Source: Bacteroidota bacterium
Lineage (GTDB): Bacteria > Bacteroidota > Bacteroidia > CAIKAF01
NCBI GenBank assembly: GCA_023432985.1
Contig: JAEZEQ010000025.1
Coordinates: forward strand, 1 to 42,543
DNA length: 42,543 nt
Direction: 5' to 3'
The notes below the pieces were generated by a model. The model did not search any database, was not told where the DNA came from, and worked only from the letters and a program-made list of their open reading frames with translations. Shown here in pieces: positions 33,587 to 41,577 of the stretch. A program made the translations under genes and the position numbers. Position 1 is the stretch's first letter; each line of letters begins with the position of its first letter.

Positions 33587-34549
33587 ATGAAAAAACAACT
33601 ACTTTTATTACTAATTGCCGGTGCATGTATCTCTACAACGGCACTTGCTCAAACCGACACAGCGGCTGTAGAAAAGCCAGAGACCAATTGGAATAAATAC
33701 TGGAAATATTATTTTGATGGCGGTATAAATGCGAATCAGGCTTACTTCAGTGATTCCTGGCGAGGTGGGGGTGAGAATTCCCTGGCATTAGGTGCCTATA
33801 TTTTTGCCAATATCCGATTTCAAAAAAACAATTGGTATTGGGGAACCCATCTGAATACTCAATATGGTATGATGAAATATTTCAAACCCGGAACGAAGTT
33901 GCGTAAAACCACCGATATGTTTCAATTGAGTACCAAAGCCGAGTATAAATTTGCAAAATCATGGAGAGCTTTTGCTTCTGCCCGTTTCGAAACTCAATAT
34001 CAACCCGGTTATACATTCCGCACGGTTACTCCGGCCGATCCGAACGAAAAACCATATGAGGTAATCGATTCAAAATTGTCTAATTTTATGGCTCCCGGCT
34101 ATACCTATCAAGATTTGGGTATAGAATTCAAGCCCGTGGAATATTTTTATGTCAACCTTGGTCTTGTCTCACTTCGTCAGACCTATGTAATGGATACCAC
34201 TATTGCACTTTCCGATAATAATTCGGACGGTATGCCCGATAGATATGGTGTAGATATGGGCAAAAGATTCAGAAATCAGTTCGGATTTAGCGGAGAAATG
34301 GCATTTGACAAAAATCTGCACAAAAACATCAATCTGAAATTTAAATACAGATTCTTTAAAGATTATGATTTCGTTTCACCCTTTAATATGGTGCAGCGAT
34401 TCGATGTGATTTTCAGTGCAAAGATTACTAAATTTATCAGTACGAATCTGACTTATACTATGCTATTCGATCGCGATCAAGACGTTCGTGTGCAGCATGC
34501 ACAAGGGCTTACGGTTGGATTTAAATACGTAGTAGGTACCAAAGAATAA
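33587..34549 (+). CDS. DUF3078 outer-membrane protein
   Basis: A 320-aa exported protein: signal peptide ending ALAQ (about 1-22), then a domain I recognise as DUF3078, common in Bacteroidota, with the signature NQAYFSDSWRGGGENSLALG near its start. The rest alternates aromatic and polar residues in a manner typical of outer-membrane beta-strands (e.g. WYWGTHLNTQYGMMKYF, INLKFKYRFFKDYDF), and it ends in a strand-like GLTVGFKYVVGTKE. The function of the family is unknown. It is the last gene of the cdaA transcript, ending 19 nt before a strong terminator. Confidence 0.88.
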   Translation: MKKQLLLLLIAGACISTTALAQTDTAAVEKPETNWNKYWKYYFDGGINANQAYFSDSWRGGGENSLALGAYIFANIRFQKNNWYWGTHLNTQYGMMKYFKPGTKLRKTTDMFQLSTKAEYKFAKSWRAFASARFETQYQPGYTFRTVTPADPNEKPYEVIDSKLSNFMAPGYTYQDLGIEFKPVEYFYVNLGLVSLRQTYVMDTTIALSDNNSDGMPDRYGVDMGKRFRNQFGFSGEMAFDKNLHKNINLKFKYRFFKDYDFVSPFNMVQRFDVIFSAKITKFISTNLTYTMLFDRDQDVRVQHAQGLTVGFKYVVGTKE

Positions 34550-34568
34550 TACTTTTATTATTGTGTAT

Positions 34569-34597
34569 AAGCCATCTTTAAGAGATGGCTTTTTTTT
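34569..34597 (+). terminator. Intrinsic terminator after the cdaA-DUF3078 unit
   Basis: AGCCATCT (34570-34577) pairs perfectly with AGATGGCT (34583-34590) over a 5-nt loop and is followed directly by a run of seven or more T. It is the clearest one-directional terminator in the window. Confidence 0.9.
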
Positions 34598-34598
34598 G

Positions 34599-34629
34599 TT
34601 TGATTTTCTCTCTAAATAGTTTAGGTTTG
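34599..34629 (+). promoter_or_regulatory. Two-element promoter of the AlgI/AlgJ pair (start-proximal)
   Basis: TTTG at 34599-34602 and TAGGTTTG at 34622-34629 are separated by 19 nt, the expected spacing for the Bacteroidota -33/-7 promoter. The final G lies only 5 nt from the A of ATG 34634, so the transcript would start at or next to the start codon. Confidence 0.6.
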
Positions 34630-34633
34630 CCAC

Positions 34634-36052
34634 ATGGTTTTCAGTAGCATACTTTTCCTGCTCTATTTCCTGCCTGTATTTCTGCTGGCATATCATCTTG
34701 TTCCCTCCAAAGCCAAAAATCTCGTATTTCTACTCTTTAGTTTGCTTTTCTATGCCTGGGGAGCGCCCGACTTTTTTTTCATTTTAATGTTGAGCATAGC
34801 TATAGATTTTATATTGGTAAAATATATAGCACGGGCACAAAACGCATTTTATTCCAAGCTGCTTTTGAGTCTGGTTTTTATTAAATCATTCGGTTTACTT
34901 TTCTATTTTAAATATGCCAATTTCTTTGTAGACAACCTCAATGAAATCATGGGAACTCTACATTTTATGCCCATAGAATGGAAAAATGTATTACTTCCCA
35001 TTGGAATTTCCTTTTATACATTTCAATCCATTACCTATGCAATGGATGTGTATAAGAAAAAGCATAGTCCGCTCAAGAATCCGCTCCAGTACTATCTCTA
35101 CATAATGGCTTTTCCGCAAATGATAGCCGGCCCTATCGTTCCCTTTCATCAAATTGCCGATTATATACCGCATCGGACAGAAAAATATTCCGATAAAATT
35201 CAGGGTTTTTACCGTTTTTGTATAGGCTTAGCCAAAAAGGTATTCATCGCTAATATCCTGAGTGAATTCTCGGCCTATATGATAGAGAATGCCGGTCCCG
35301 ATTTGCCTTATAATTATGCTTGGGTTGGTATGTTGGCCTATACATTTCAGATTTACTTCGATTTTTCCGGTTATAGTGATATGGCCTTGGGGCTGGGACA
35401 AATGCTGGGTTTTCCTTATCCCGAGAATTTCAATAATCCCTATACCTCAAAATCCATAAGCGAATTTTGGCGTAAATGGCATATTACCCTTGGAAATTGG
35501 ATGAAAACCTATCTCTATATTCCACTTGGCGGGAATCAAAAAGGGGAATGGCGTACTTTTTTCAATCTTTGGTTGGTTTTTCTTCTCTCAGGCTTATGGC
35601 ATGGTGATGCATGGAATTTTGTGCTTTGGGGGGCTTTTCACGGGGTTTTACTCGTACTCGAAAGATGGTTCTTGGCCGACCTGCTCCGGAAAATTCCGGT
35701 TTTCATATCTGTTCTATATACCTTTTTTATGGTATTGATAGGGTGGACTTTATTCTGTTCCGAAGATCTGCAATCCTGGACCTATATTCTTGAATCTATG
35801 TTTGGCTTCGAAAATGCCAAACCCATATTTATTTCGCCTAAATTTTATGTAGCACTTGGGCTTGGCGCACTCTTCTCGTTTTGGAACTTCTTGCCCTTCG
35901 GGGAGCGCATACAACAAGCTCTGTATTATCCCAAAAACCTATCTACCCGACATCTCGGATTCCGTTTGGTCCTTTCTCTGCTGATTATTGCTTTAAGCGC
36001 ATCACAATTTGCCGGCAGCTCCTTTAATCCCTTTATTTATTACCGTTTTTAG
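34634..36052 (+). CDS. MBOAT O-acyltransferase (AlgI-like)
   Basis: Polytopic membrane O-acyltransferase of 472 aa, related to AlgI and DltB. Such proteins pass acetyl groups across the inner membrane for O-acetylation of an extracellular polysaccharide or other envelope polymer. The family N-terminus (MVFSSILFLLYFLPVFL), the loop with FPQMIAGPIVPFHQ, the amphipathic SISEFWRKWHITLGNWMKTYLYIPLGG block and the catalytic region LSGLWHGDAWNFVLWGAFHG are all present. The invariant histidines are H323 and H336. The ATG is fixed by the conserved N-terminus. The AlgJ-like gene starts 3 nt after the stop, forming a functional pair. Confidence 0.95.
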   Translation: MVFSSILFLLYFLPVFLLAYHLVPSKAKNLVFLLFSLLFYAWGAPDFFFILMLSIAIDFILVKYIARAQNAFYSKLLLSLVFIKSFGLLFYFKYANFFVDNLNEIMGTLHFMPIEWKNVLLPIGISFYTFQSITYAMDVYKKKHSPLKNPLQYYLYIMAFPQMIAGPIVPFHQIADYIPHRTEKYSDKIQGFYRFCIGLAKKVFIANILSEFSAYMIENAGPDLPYNYAWVGMLAYTFQIYFDFSGYSDMALGLGQMLGFPYPENFNNPYTSKSISEFWRKWHITLGNWMKTYLYIPLGGNQKGEWRTFFNLWLVFLLSGLWHGDAWNFVLWGAFHGVLLVLERWFLADLLRKIPVFISVLYTFFMVLIGWTLFCSEDLQSWTYILESMFGFENAKPIFISPKFYVALGLGALFSFWNFLPFGERIQQALYYPKNLSTRHLGFRLVLSLLIIALSASQFAGSSFNPFIYYRF

Positions 36053-36055
36053 TAT

Positions 36056-37201
36056 ATGGAGAATAAGAAACATAAAATACTTTTTATACTATTATTAGGC
36101 TTGCTTTCACTTTCGCTTATACAGCATATTTTCCCTTTTTTGCCCGAGAAAAAACTCCGCGGTGATATACAAGAAGTAGCATTTCCGAAATGGTCATTTT
36201 CCGATTTTTATTCGGGAAAATATAGTGCCGAAATAGATAATTACATACAACATCATTTTGGTCTGCATAGCTGGGCTATAAGGCTGGACAATCAGATTGA
36301 ATACAGTTTTTTCAATAAAGCCAAGGCCAATGGAGTCATAATAGGCAAACACAATTATCTCTATGAAAACAAATATATAGATGCCTATTACGGAAAAGAT
36401 TTTGTCGGGTCGGATTCGGTTCAGCATCAAATCAGAAAATTGCAGGCTGTGCGCGATACATTAAGAAAGTTGGATAAGGATGTCTGGGTGATATTTTTGC
36501 CCGGGAAAGCCTCATTAGTACCCGAAAACATACCCGACACACATAGATCTACCTTCGAAGCGCAAAGCAATTATTCCGTTTACAAACAAGAAATAGAGAA
36601 AGCCGGAATTCCATTTCTGGATTTACGGGCTTTGTTTTTGGAGTGGAAGGACAAAAGCGTATATCCATTATTTCCCAAGCTGGGTATACATTGGAGCGAG
36701 ATGGCTGAAATATTTGCCATGCAACAAATGGGAAAATTTGCCCAAGCACAATTGCAAGAACCACTGCCTCAATTACAAATAAAAATGACCCCACCCGTAC
36801 ATGCTTCATTTGGCAGAGATAATGATATAGCAGAGGCCATGAACCTGCTTATTCCCATTCAATCCGAAGTCCTTGTCTATCCTGAATACAGCTATACGGC
36901 TGACACTTCGGCCAAAAACAAAGTATTGGTCATAGGCGACAGCTTTTATTTCGGACCTTTCAGTAAGCATTTTTCGCGCATTATATTTGGGAACGGAGCT
37001 TTTTGGTATTATAACCGAATGGCCTATCAATTCGAAAAAGAGGAATTGGATTTAAACGGGATTGATAAAAAAAGTCAATGGGAAAATCATGATAAAATAT
37101 GTTTAATCATGACCGAAGTCAACTACCCCAAATTCGGATTTGGTTTTGTAGAAGAGGCCTATAAAAGGTATTACGGGACTAAGGGAGCCAGTATAAAATA
37201 A
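36056..37201 (+). CDS. AlgJ/AlgX-like SGNH acetyltransferase partner
   Basis: A 381-aa protein anchored by an N-terminal membrane helix (about 5-24), with a periplasmic SGNH-hydrolase-like domain. The nucleophile motif is VLVIGDSFYFG (S296). The catalytic His is H212 in LGIHWSEMAE. In AlgJ and AlgX this His is preceded by Asp as D-x-H; here the position is Gly. ANGVIIGKHNYLYEN and IFLPGKASLVPENIPD also fit the family (WLF and P-G-K regions). It would transfer acetyl groups delivered by the upstream MBOAT protein to a glycan. Its 3' end overlaps the convergent CruF-like gene by 23 nt. Confidence 0.87.
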   Translation: MENKKHKILFILLLGLLSLSLIQHIFPFLPEKKLRGDIQEVAFPKWSFSDFYSGKYSAEIDNYIQHHFGLHSWAIRLDNQIEYSFFNKAKANGVIIGKHNYLYENKYIDAYYGKDFVGSDSVQHQIRKLQAVRDTLRKLDKDVWVIFLPGKASLVPENIPDTHRSTFEAQSNYSVYKQEIEKAGIPFLDLRALFLEWKDKSVYPLFPKLGIHWSEMAEIFAMQQMGKFAQAQLQEPLPQLQIKMTPPVHASFGRDNDIAEAMNLLIPIQSEVLVYPEYSYTADTSAKNKVLVIGDSFYFGPFSKHFSRIIFGNGAFWYYNRMAYQFEKEELDLNGIDKKSQWENHDKICLIMTEVNYPKFGFGFVEEAYKRYYGTKGASIK

Positions 37202-37823
37202 AAAAGAAAAGCAGCTGAATAATAAAGAGAGTTGGAGCAATGGGAATTTCTTTATTCCTATTTGTAAAAAAGTAAACAGATGCAAAAAAGCTACCAATAA
37301 AAAACCAGGCTATATAATTTTGAATGGGCACAGATTCAGAGTACCAGGTCCATAATCCGTACCGAATGGCAAAAGCTTCGAGCCAAAAATCGTAAAAGGT
37401 AACCAAGATACCGGCCAAAAATGGGATAAATACGGGTCTGCTTATCCATTTTTTTGCGATTTGTACAGCACAAACCACCACAAAAATCCAGTTTATTCCA
37501 ATCAGCAATGGTATACCCAGCAATTTGGGACCCATTACCGTACCATAGTCGTAATTGCCGAAAATCTTACCCGTTTCCACGCCCCAATATTCCAGAAAAA
37601 AACCGCTTATGCCTATAAAAGTTACAGGCAATAAAAAACGTATATTCATGGGCAAAGCTGAGTAGAACAGCAGCAAATTGGCCAAAAGAATATTGATGGG
37701 AATAAGTTGAATAAAGAGGGTTCTGCTTATAGAAAAAGATAAGCCGAAAACGCCGACCAAATAAATAATGGCAATATACTTCCGAAAAGAAGGGGAGTTA
37801 ATACTATGTTGAAGTTGGAGCAT
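37179..37823 (-). CDS. CruF-like carotenoid biosynthesis protein
   Basis: A 214-aa polytopic membrane protein of the carotenoid synthesis family PF04240 (DUF422), which includes CruF carotenoid 1,2-hydratases. Recognisable blocks are GFFLEYWGVETGKIFGNYDYG, MGPKLLGIPLLIGINWIFV, FYDFWLEAFAIRYGLWTWY and VPIQNYIAWFFIGSFFA, each overlapping a predicted helix (about seven in total). The acidic residues in these helices (Glu of LEYWG, Asp of TFYDFWLE) are conserved in the family. No other carotenoid gene is nearby. It has its own two-element promoter with the -7 box 5 nt from the ATG. Confidence 0.85.
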   Translation of the reverse strand: MLQLQHSINSPSFRKYIAIIYLVGVFGLSFSISRTLFIQLIPINILLANLLLFYSALPMNIRFLLPVTFIGISGFFLEYWGVETGKIFGNYDYGTVMGPKLLGIPLLIGINWIFVVVCAVQIAKKWISRPVFIPFLAGILVTFYDFWLEAFAIRYGLWTWYSESVPIQNYIAWFFIGSFFASVYFFTNRNKEIPIAPTLFIIQLLFFFILYWLP

Positions 37824-37827
37824 GTTG

Positions 37828-37856
37828 CAAAAGTACTATAAAGTTGATATAAACAA
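37828..37856 (-). promoter_or_regulatory. Two-element promoter of the CruF-like gene (start-proximal)
   Basis: On the minus strand TTG (37856-37854), an 18-nt gap and TACTTTTG (37835-37828). The final G is 5 nt from the A of the ATG at 37823, so transcription would start at or beside the start codon. Confidence 0.55.
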
Positions 37857-37908
37857 TTAAATCGGAAAACTTATAAAAGATTCGGCAAAAAAGCGTATAC
37901 ACATACCT

Positions 37909-37916
37909 TATCTTTG
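37909..37916 (+). promoter_or_regulatory. M61 peptidase -7 box TATCTTTG
   Basis: An exact TAnnTTTG match 13 nt before ATG 37930, predicting a leader of about 8 nt. It shares a 106-bp intergenic region with the divergent CruF-like promoter. Confidence 0.55.
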
Positions 37917-37929
37917 TAAAAAGAATCCT

Positions 37930-39651
37930 ATGCAATATACCATATCATATACAAAGCCCAATGTACAATATATACATATCCGAATAGATATAGACAAACC
38001 GGAAAAAAAGCAGCTTATACAGCTTCCGTCATGGCGCCCGGGGCGTTATGAATTGGGTAATTTTGCCAAAAATATTAAATCCTTTGTAGTATATAACGAA
38101 AAGGGGGATATGGTTCCAAGCAAGAAAATCAGCAAAGATTGTTGGGAAATCTTATCCGGAAAATCGAAGAAAATACGCATAGAATATGATTATTATGCGG
38201 CCATATTGAATGCGGGATCAACATATTTAGATGCCGAATTGCTTTATGTAAACCCTGTCAATTGCCTTATGTATTTACCCGATCGGATTGATGAGGCATG
38301 TCGTTTACAGATAGAGGTTCCGGATAGTTATCAAATAGCGATCGGATTAGAATCTGAAGATCGCAACAGTTTCATAGCAGCCGATTATCATGAATTAGCA
38401 GATAGTCCCTTTATTGCGTCGGCAGGATTAAAGCATCAGTCCATAAAGCTTGGGGAGACCGAATTTCATTTTTGGATACAAGGAGAGGTGAATCCGGATT
38501 GGCAAAGTTTTTTAAGCGATATGCAGCATATTATCGAAGAACAGCTTCTGGATATGGGCTCATTTCCGGTTAAAGAATATCATTTTCTTTATTATATCAC
38601 CATACACGGCATGTATCATGGGGTAGAGCATCTCAACAGCACGGTAATATTTTTAGGTCCGGTATTCGATATATTCGACGGCCGTTTATATCCGGAGCTA
38701 TTGGGTGTAAGTTCGCACGAACTTTATCATGCCTGGAATATAAAAAAAATCAGACCGGCCGAACTATTGCCATACGATTATAGCAAAGAAAATTACACCG
38801 AATTAGGCTATGTAGCCGAAGGGGTAACCACCTATATGGGCGATTTATACATTATGCGTTCTGGTATATTGGGGCAACAGGAATTTTTCAGAAACATGAA
38901 CAATTGGCTCACCCGTTATGTACACAATTTTGGCCGATTGCATTATTCAGTTGCCGAAAGCAGTTGGGATACCTGGCTCGACGGTTATGAGGCCGGGGTG
39001 CCACATCGCAAAGTAAGTATATACAACGAAGGAGCTTTATTGGCCTTATTAGCCGATTTAATCATACAGAAAAATACCCAAAGTAAATACGGCATTCAGC
39101 ATGTAATGCGGGAGCTTTATGAGGAATACGGACTAAAAAATAAAGGGTATACGCGAGATAATTATAAGTCATTATTAGAAAAATATGCCGGAATATCCTT
39201 TGATGTATATTTCGAAAAATTAGTAGAAGGCAAGTTCAATTATTTCCCATTTTTAGAAGAATATTTGGATTACGTAGGCTTGCAGATAGTGGAAATGCCA
39301 TCCGATAAATTAACCGAAAAATTATTCGGATTAAAAACAAAAACAGAAGGAGCTAAGGTAATGGTTTCGGCTTTACATATAGATAGTCCCGCCGAGCGAT
39401 CCGGATTAATGTTGCAGGATGAGATTCGCACCATAAATAATATGCGGGTTAGTGATAATGTAAACGAGTGGATGGGGCTATTCGAAAGACAAGCCTTCGA
39501 GTTGACCGTGAACCGGAACGGAATAACCAAGAAAATTCGCCTGGAGGCAGATGGAAAATCCTATTTCGGAAAATGGGAAATTTCGAAAAACCCCTTTGCA
39601 ACGGCTGTACAGAAAAAGGCCTTTCAAAAATGGACCAAAGGAAAATTTTAA
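37930..39651 (+). CDS. M61 family metallopeptidase with PDZ domain
   Basis: A gluzincin peptidase of 573 aa, resembling the glycyl aminopeptidases of family M61. The N-terminal beta domain (about 1-160) includes LPSWRPGRYELGNFAKN, typical of the family. The zinc site is HELYH (H263, E264, H267) in GVSSHELYHAWNIKKIRP, with the third ligand E297 in YVAEGVTTYMGD. A PDZ domain spans about 445-540 (VSALHIDSPAERSGLMLQDEIRTINN). The sequence starts directly with the beta domain, with no signal peptide, so a cytoplasmic location is predicted. It is a single-gene unit; tyrS follows after 42 nt with its own -7 box. Confidence 0.93.
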   Translation: MQYTISYTKPNVQYIHIRIDIDKPEKKQLIQLPSWRPGRYELGNFAKNIKSFVVYNEKGDMVPSKKISKDCWEILSGKSKKIRIEYDYYAAILNAGSTYLDAELLYVNPVNCLMYLPDRIDEACRLQIEVPDSYQIAIGLESEDRNSFIAADYHELADSPFIASAGLKHQSIKLGETEFHFWIQGEVNPDWQSFLSDMQHIIEEQLLDMGSFPVKEYHFLYYITIHGMYHGVEHLNSTVIFLGPVFDIFDGRLYPELLGVSSHELYHAWNIKKIRPAELLPYDYSKENYTELGYVAEGVTTYMGDLYIMRSGILGQQEFFRNMNNWLTRYVHNFGRLHYSVAESSWDTWLDGYEAGVPHRKVSIYNEGALLALLADLIIQKNTQSKYGIQHVMRELYEEYGLKNKGYTRDNYKSLLEKYAGISFDVYFEKLVEGKFNYFPFLEEYLDYVGLQIVEMPSDKLTEKLFGLKTKTEGAKVMVSALHIDSPAERSGLMLQDEIRTINNMRVSDNVNEWMGLFERQAFELTVNRNGITKKIRLEADGKSYFGKWEISKNPFATAVQKKAFQKWTKGKF

Positions 39652-39670
39652 TAAAATACGCTTGAATTAT

Positions 39671-39678
39671 TATTTTTG
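39671..39678 (+). promoter_or_regulatory. tyrS -7 box TATTTTTG
   Basis: An exact TAnnTTTG match followed by TGC, 16 nt before ATG 39694. The predicted leader is about 10 nt, too short for a T-box or other leader-based control of this synthetase. Confidence 0.5.
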
Positions 39679-39693
39679 TGCTTATTTAGAAAT

Positions 39694-40968
39694 ATGAATT
39701 TTATAGAAGAATTACGCTGGCGAGGGATGTTACAGGATGTTGTTCCGGGAGCAGAAGCAATCATGCAAAAGGAAATGATATCGGGCTATGTAGGATTTGA
39801 TCCCACCGCCGATTCATTGCATATGGGAAATATGGTTTCGGTATTATTGTTAATGCGCCTCCAGCAAGCAGGTCATAAGCCATTTGCCTTAGTAGGCGGA
39901 GCTACCGGTATGATTGGCGACCCCAGCGGAAAATCTCAGGAAAGAAATTTGTTGGATGAGGAATTATTGCGTTATAATGTTTCGTGTATACATAAGCAAT
40001 TATCAAAATATCTCGATTTCGATAAGGGAAAAAACAGTGCCGAAATGGTCAATAATTACGACTGGATTAAAGAATTCAGTTTGCTTCAATTTCTTCGCGA
40101 TGTAGGAAAGCATCTGACGGTGAATTATATGATGGCCAAAGACAGCGTGCAAAAAAGACTTGAGACGGGGCTGTCATTCACCGAGTTTTCGTACCAGTTG
40201 ATTCAGGGTTATGATTTTTACCATTTATATAAAAACCATGGGGTAAAGTTGCAAATGGGAGGAAGCGATCAATGGGGAAATATGGTCACGGGTACGGAGC
40301 TCATTCGGCGCATGTCGGGTGGAGAAGCCTATGCGCTGACTGCACCATTGTTGACCAAGGCCGATGGCAGTAAGTTTGGCAAATCCGAACAAGGCAATAT
40401 ATGGATAGATCCGATGAAAACCTCGCCTTATAAATTCTACCAATTTTGGCTAAATGCAGGCGATGAAGAAGCGACTAAACTAATCAAGATATTCACATTT
40501 TTGGGTGCGGAAGAAATAGAGGATTTGATCAAAAAGCATTTAGAAGCACCTCATTTGCGCATATTGCAAAAACGCCTTGCCGAGGAGGTTACCGTATGGA
40601 TACATTCCAAAGAGGCATTAAACAAAGCCGTTTCGGCAACCGAAATCCTTTTTGGAAAAGGAACAAGCGAGGAACTAAAAAGCCTTAGTGATGAAGAAAT
40701 ATTAGATATTTTTGAGGGCATACCCCAATTCGATATTCCGAAATCAGAAATAGAAAAAGGAGTAAACGCCCTACAATTGGTAGCAGAAAAAACGCAGATA
40801 TTTCCGTCGAAAGGAGAGGCGCGTCGTATGTTCCAGAATAATGGAATCATGGTAAACAAAGTACAAGTAAGCGATCAGACCGAAATAAATACAGATCATT
40901 TACTCAACGGAAAATTCATATTGGTTCAAAAAGGCAAAAAGAATTATAATCTAATCAGAGTTGTATAA
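39694..40968 (+). CDS. tyrS: Tyrosyl-tRNA synthetase
   Basis: Class I synthetase charging tRNA-Tyr, 424 aa. The HIGH-equivalent is HMGN (43-46) in ADSLHMGNMVSVLLLMRLQ, and the KMSKS-equivalent is KFGKS (227-231), the form used by bacterial TyrRS. Tyrosine-binding features YVGFDPTADS, YQLIQGYDFYHLY and MGGSDQWGNMVTG are present. The C-terminal ~80 residues form an S4-like RNA-binding domain (KGEARRMFQNNGIMVNKVQV). A TTG at 39676 opens the frame earlier, but ATG 39694 (MNFIEELRWRGML) matches the family. Its stop overlaps the next ATG by one base (TAATG), so the genes behind it are likely coupled. Confidence 0.97.
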   Translation: MNFIEELRWRGMLQDVVPGAEAIMQKEMISGYVGFDPTADSLHMGNMVSVLLLMRLQQAGHKPFALVGGATGMIGDPSGKSQERNLLDEELLRYNVSCIHKQLSKYLDFDKGKNSAEMVNNYDWIKEFSLLQFLRDVGKHLTVNYMMAKDSVQKRLETGLSFTEFSYQLIQGYDFYHLYKNHGVKLQMGGSDQWGNMVTGTELIRRMSGGEAYALTAPLLTKADGSKFGKSEQGNIWIDPMKTSPYKFYQFWLNAGDEEATKLIKIFTFLGAEEIEDLIKKHLEAPHLRILQKRLAEEVTVWIHSKEALNKAVSATEILFGKGTSEELKSLSDEEILDIFEGIPQFDIPKSEIEKGVNALQLVAEKTQIFPSKGEARRMFQNNGIMVNKVQVSDQTEINTDHLLNGKFILVQKGKKNYNLIRVV

Positions 40969-41573
40969 TGGGATATAAAATTGCATATACCTGTATTGTT
41001 TTTATTTTCGTATATGCATGCGGACCTAAGAAACAAAAGGCCGAGAACGAAATTTCGGGAAATGAAATTCCTGTTTTTTCATGTACGCAAAGCGGGGACA
41101 GAATATATATAACCGATACGGTAGAGCAGAATATTATTATGCATTATCCCGATTCGGCCGGTTATGAAATCAATTATTCCGAAAGTCTGGAAACGGGTTA
41201 TGATATAGTTGGTGAATTTGATAAAGCCGATGGCAGCAGTATACGATTTATAGCCGTAGCAACTGCAAAACAAGCACAATCCGACGAGAAAGAACATTTT
41301 TTAAATGAGATAAAAAGTGCATCAGCAGGCGATGATTTCGAGGTATTGGAACAAGGCGAATTGCATGATGTATTATACAGTCGTTATTATGCCATTGCGC
41401 AGATAAAAGAGTCGGGCCGTGATTATAAAGGCTTTATAACCCTGCATTTTGATCCGAAATGGAGCAATTATTATTTTGTGCTTATCCAAACAGCGGATAC
41501 AGATGCATATAGGGCCGATTTTTGTATGCTTTATCCATTTGTACAACAATTACGATTTTTAAAAAACGGGTAA
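40968..41573 (+). CDS. Hypothetical lipoprotein
   Basis: A 201-aa predicted lipoprotein: short signal peptide with lipobox VYAC (lipidated C18), then GPKKQKAENE as a charged linker and a mainly beta mature domain. I do not recognise a family. The mature protein has one further cysteine near the start (FSCTQSGDRIYI) and one near the end (DFCMLYPF). Its ATG overlaps the tyrS stop codon as TAATG, so translation is probably coupled, although no functional link to tRNA charging is apparent. dapB starts 4 nt after its stop. Confidence 0.78.
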   Translation: MGYKIAYTCIVFIFVYACGPKKQKAENEISGNEIPVFSCTQSGDRIYITDTVEQNIIMHYPDSAGYEINYSESLETGYDIVGEFDKADGSSIRFIAVATAKQAQSDEKEHFLNEIKSASAGDDFEVLEQGELHDVLYSRYYAIAQIKESGRDYKGFITLHFDPKWSNYYFVLIQTADTDAYRADFCMLYPFVQQLRFLKNG

Positions 41574-41577
41574 AAAA

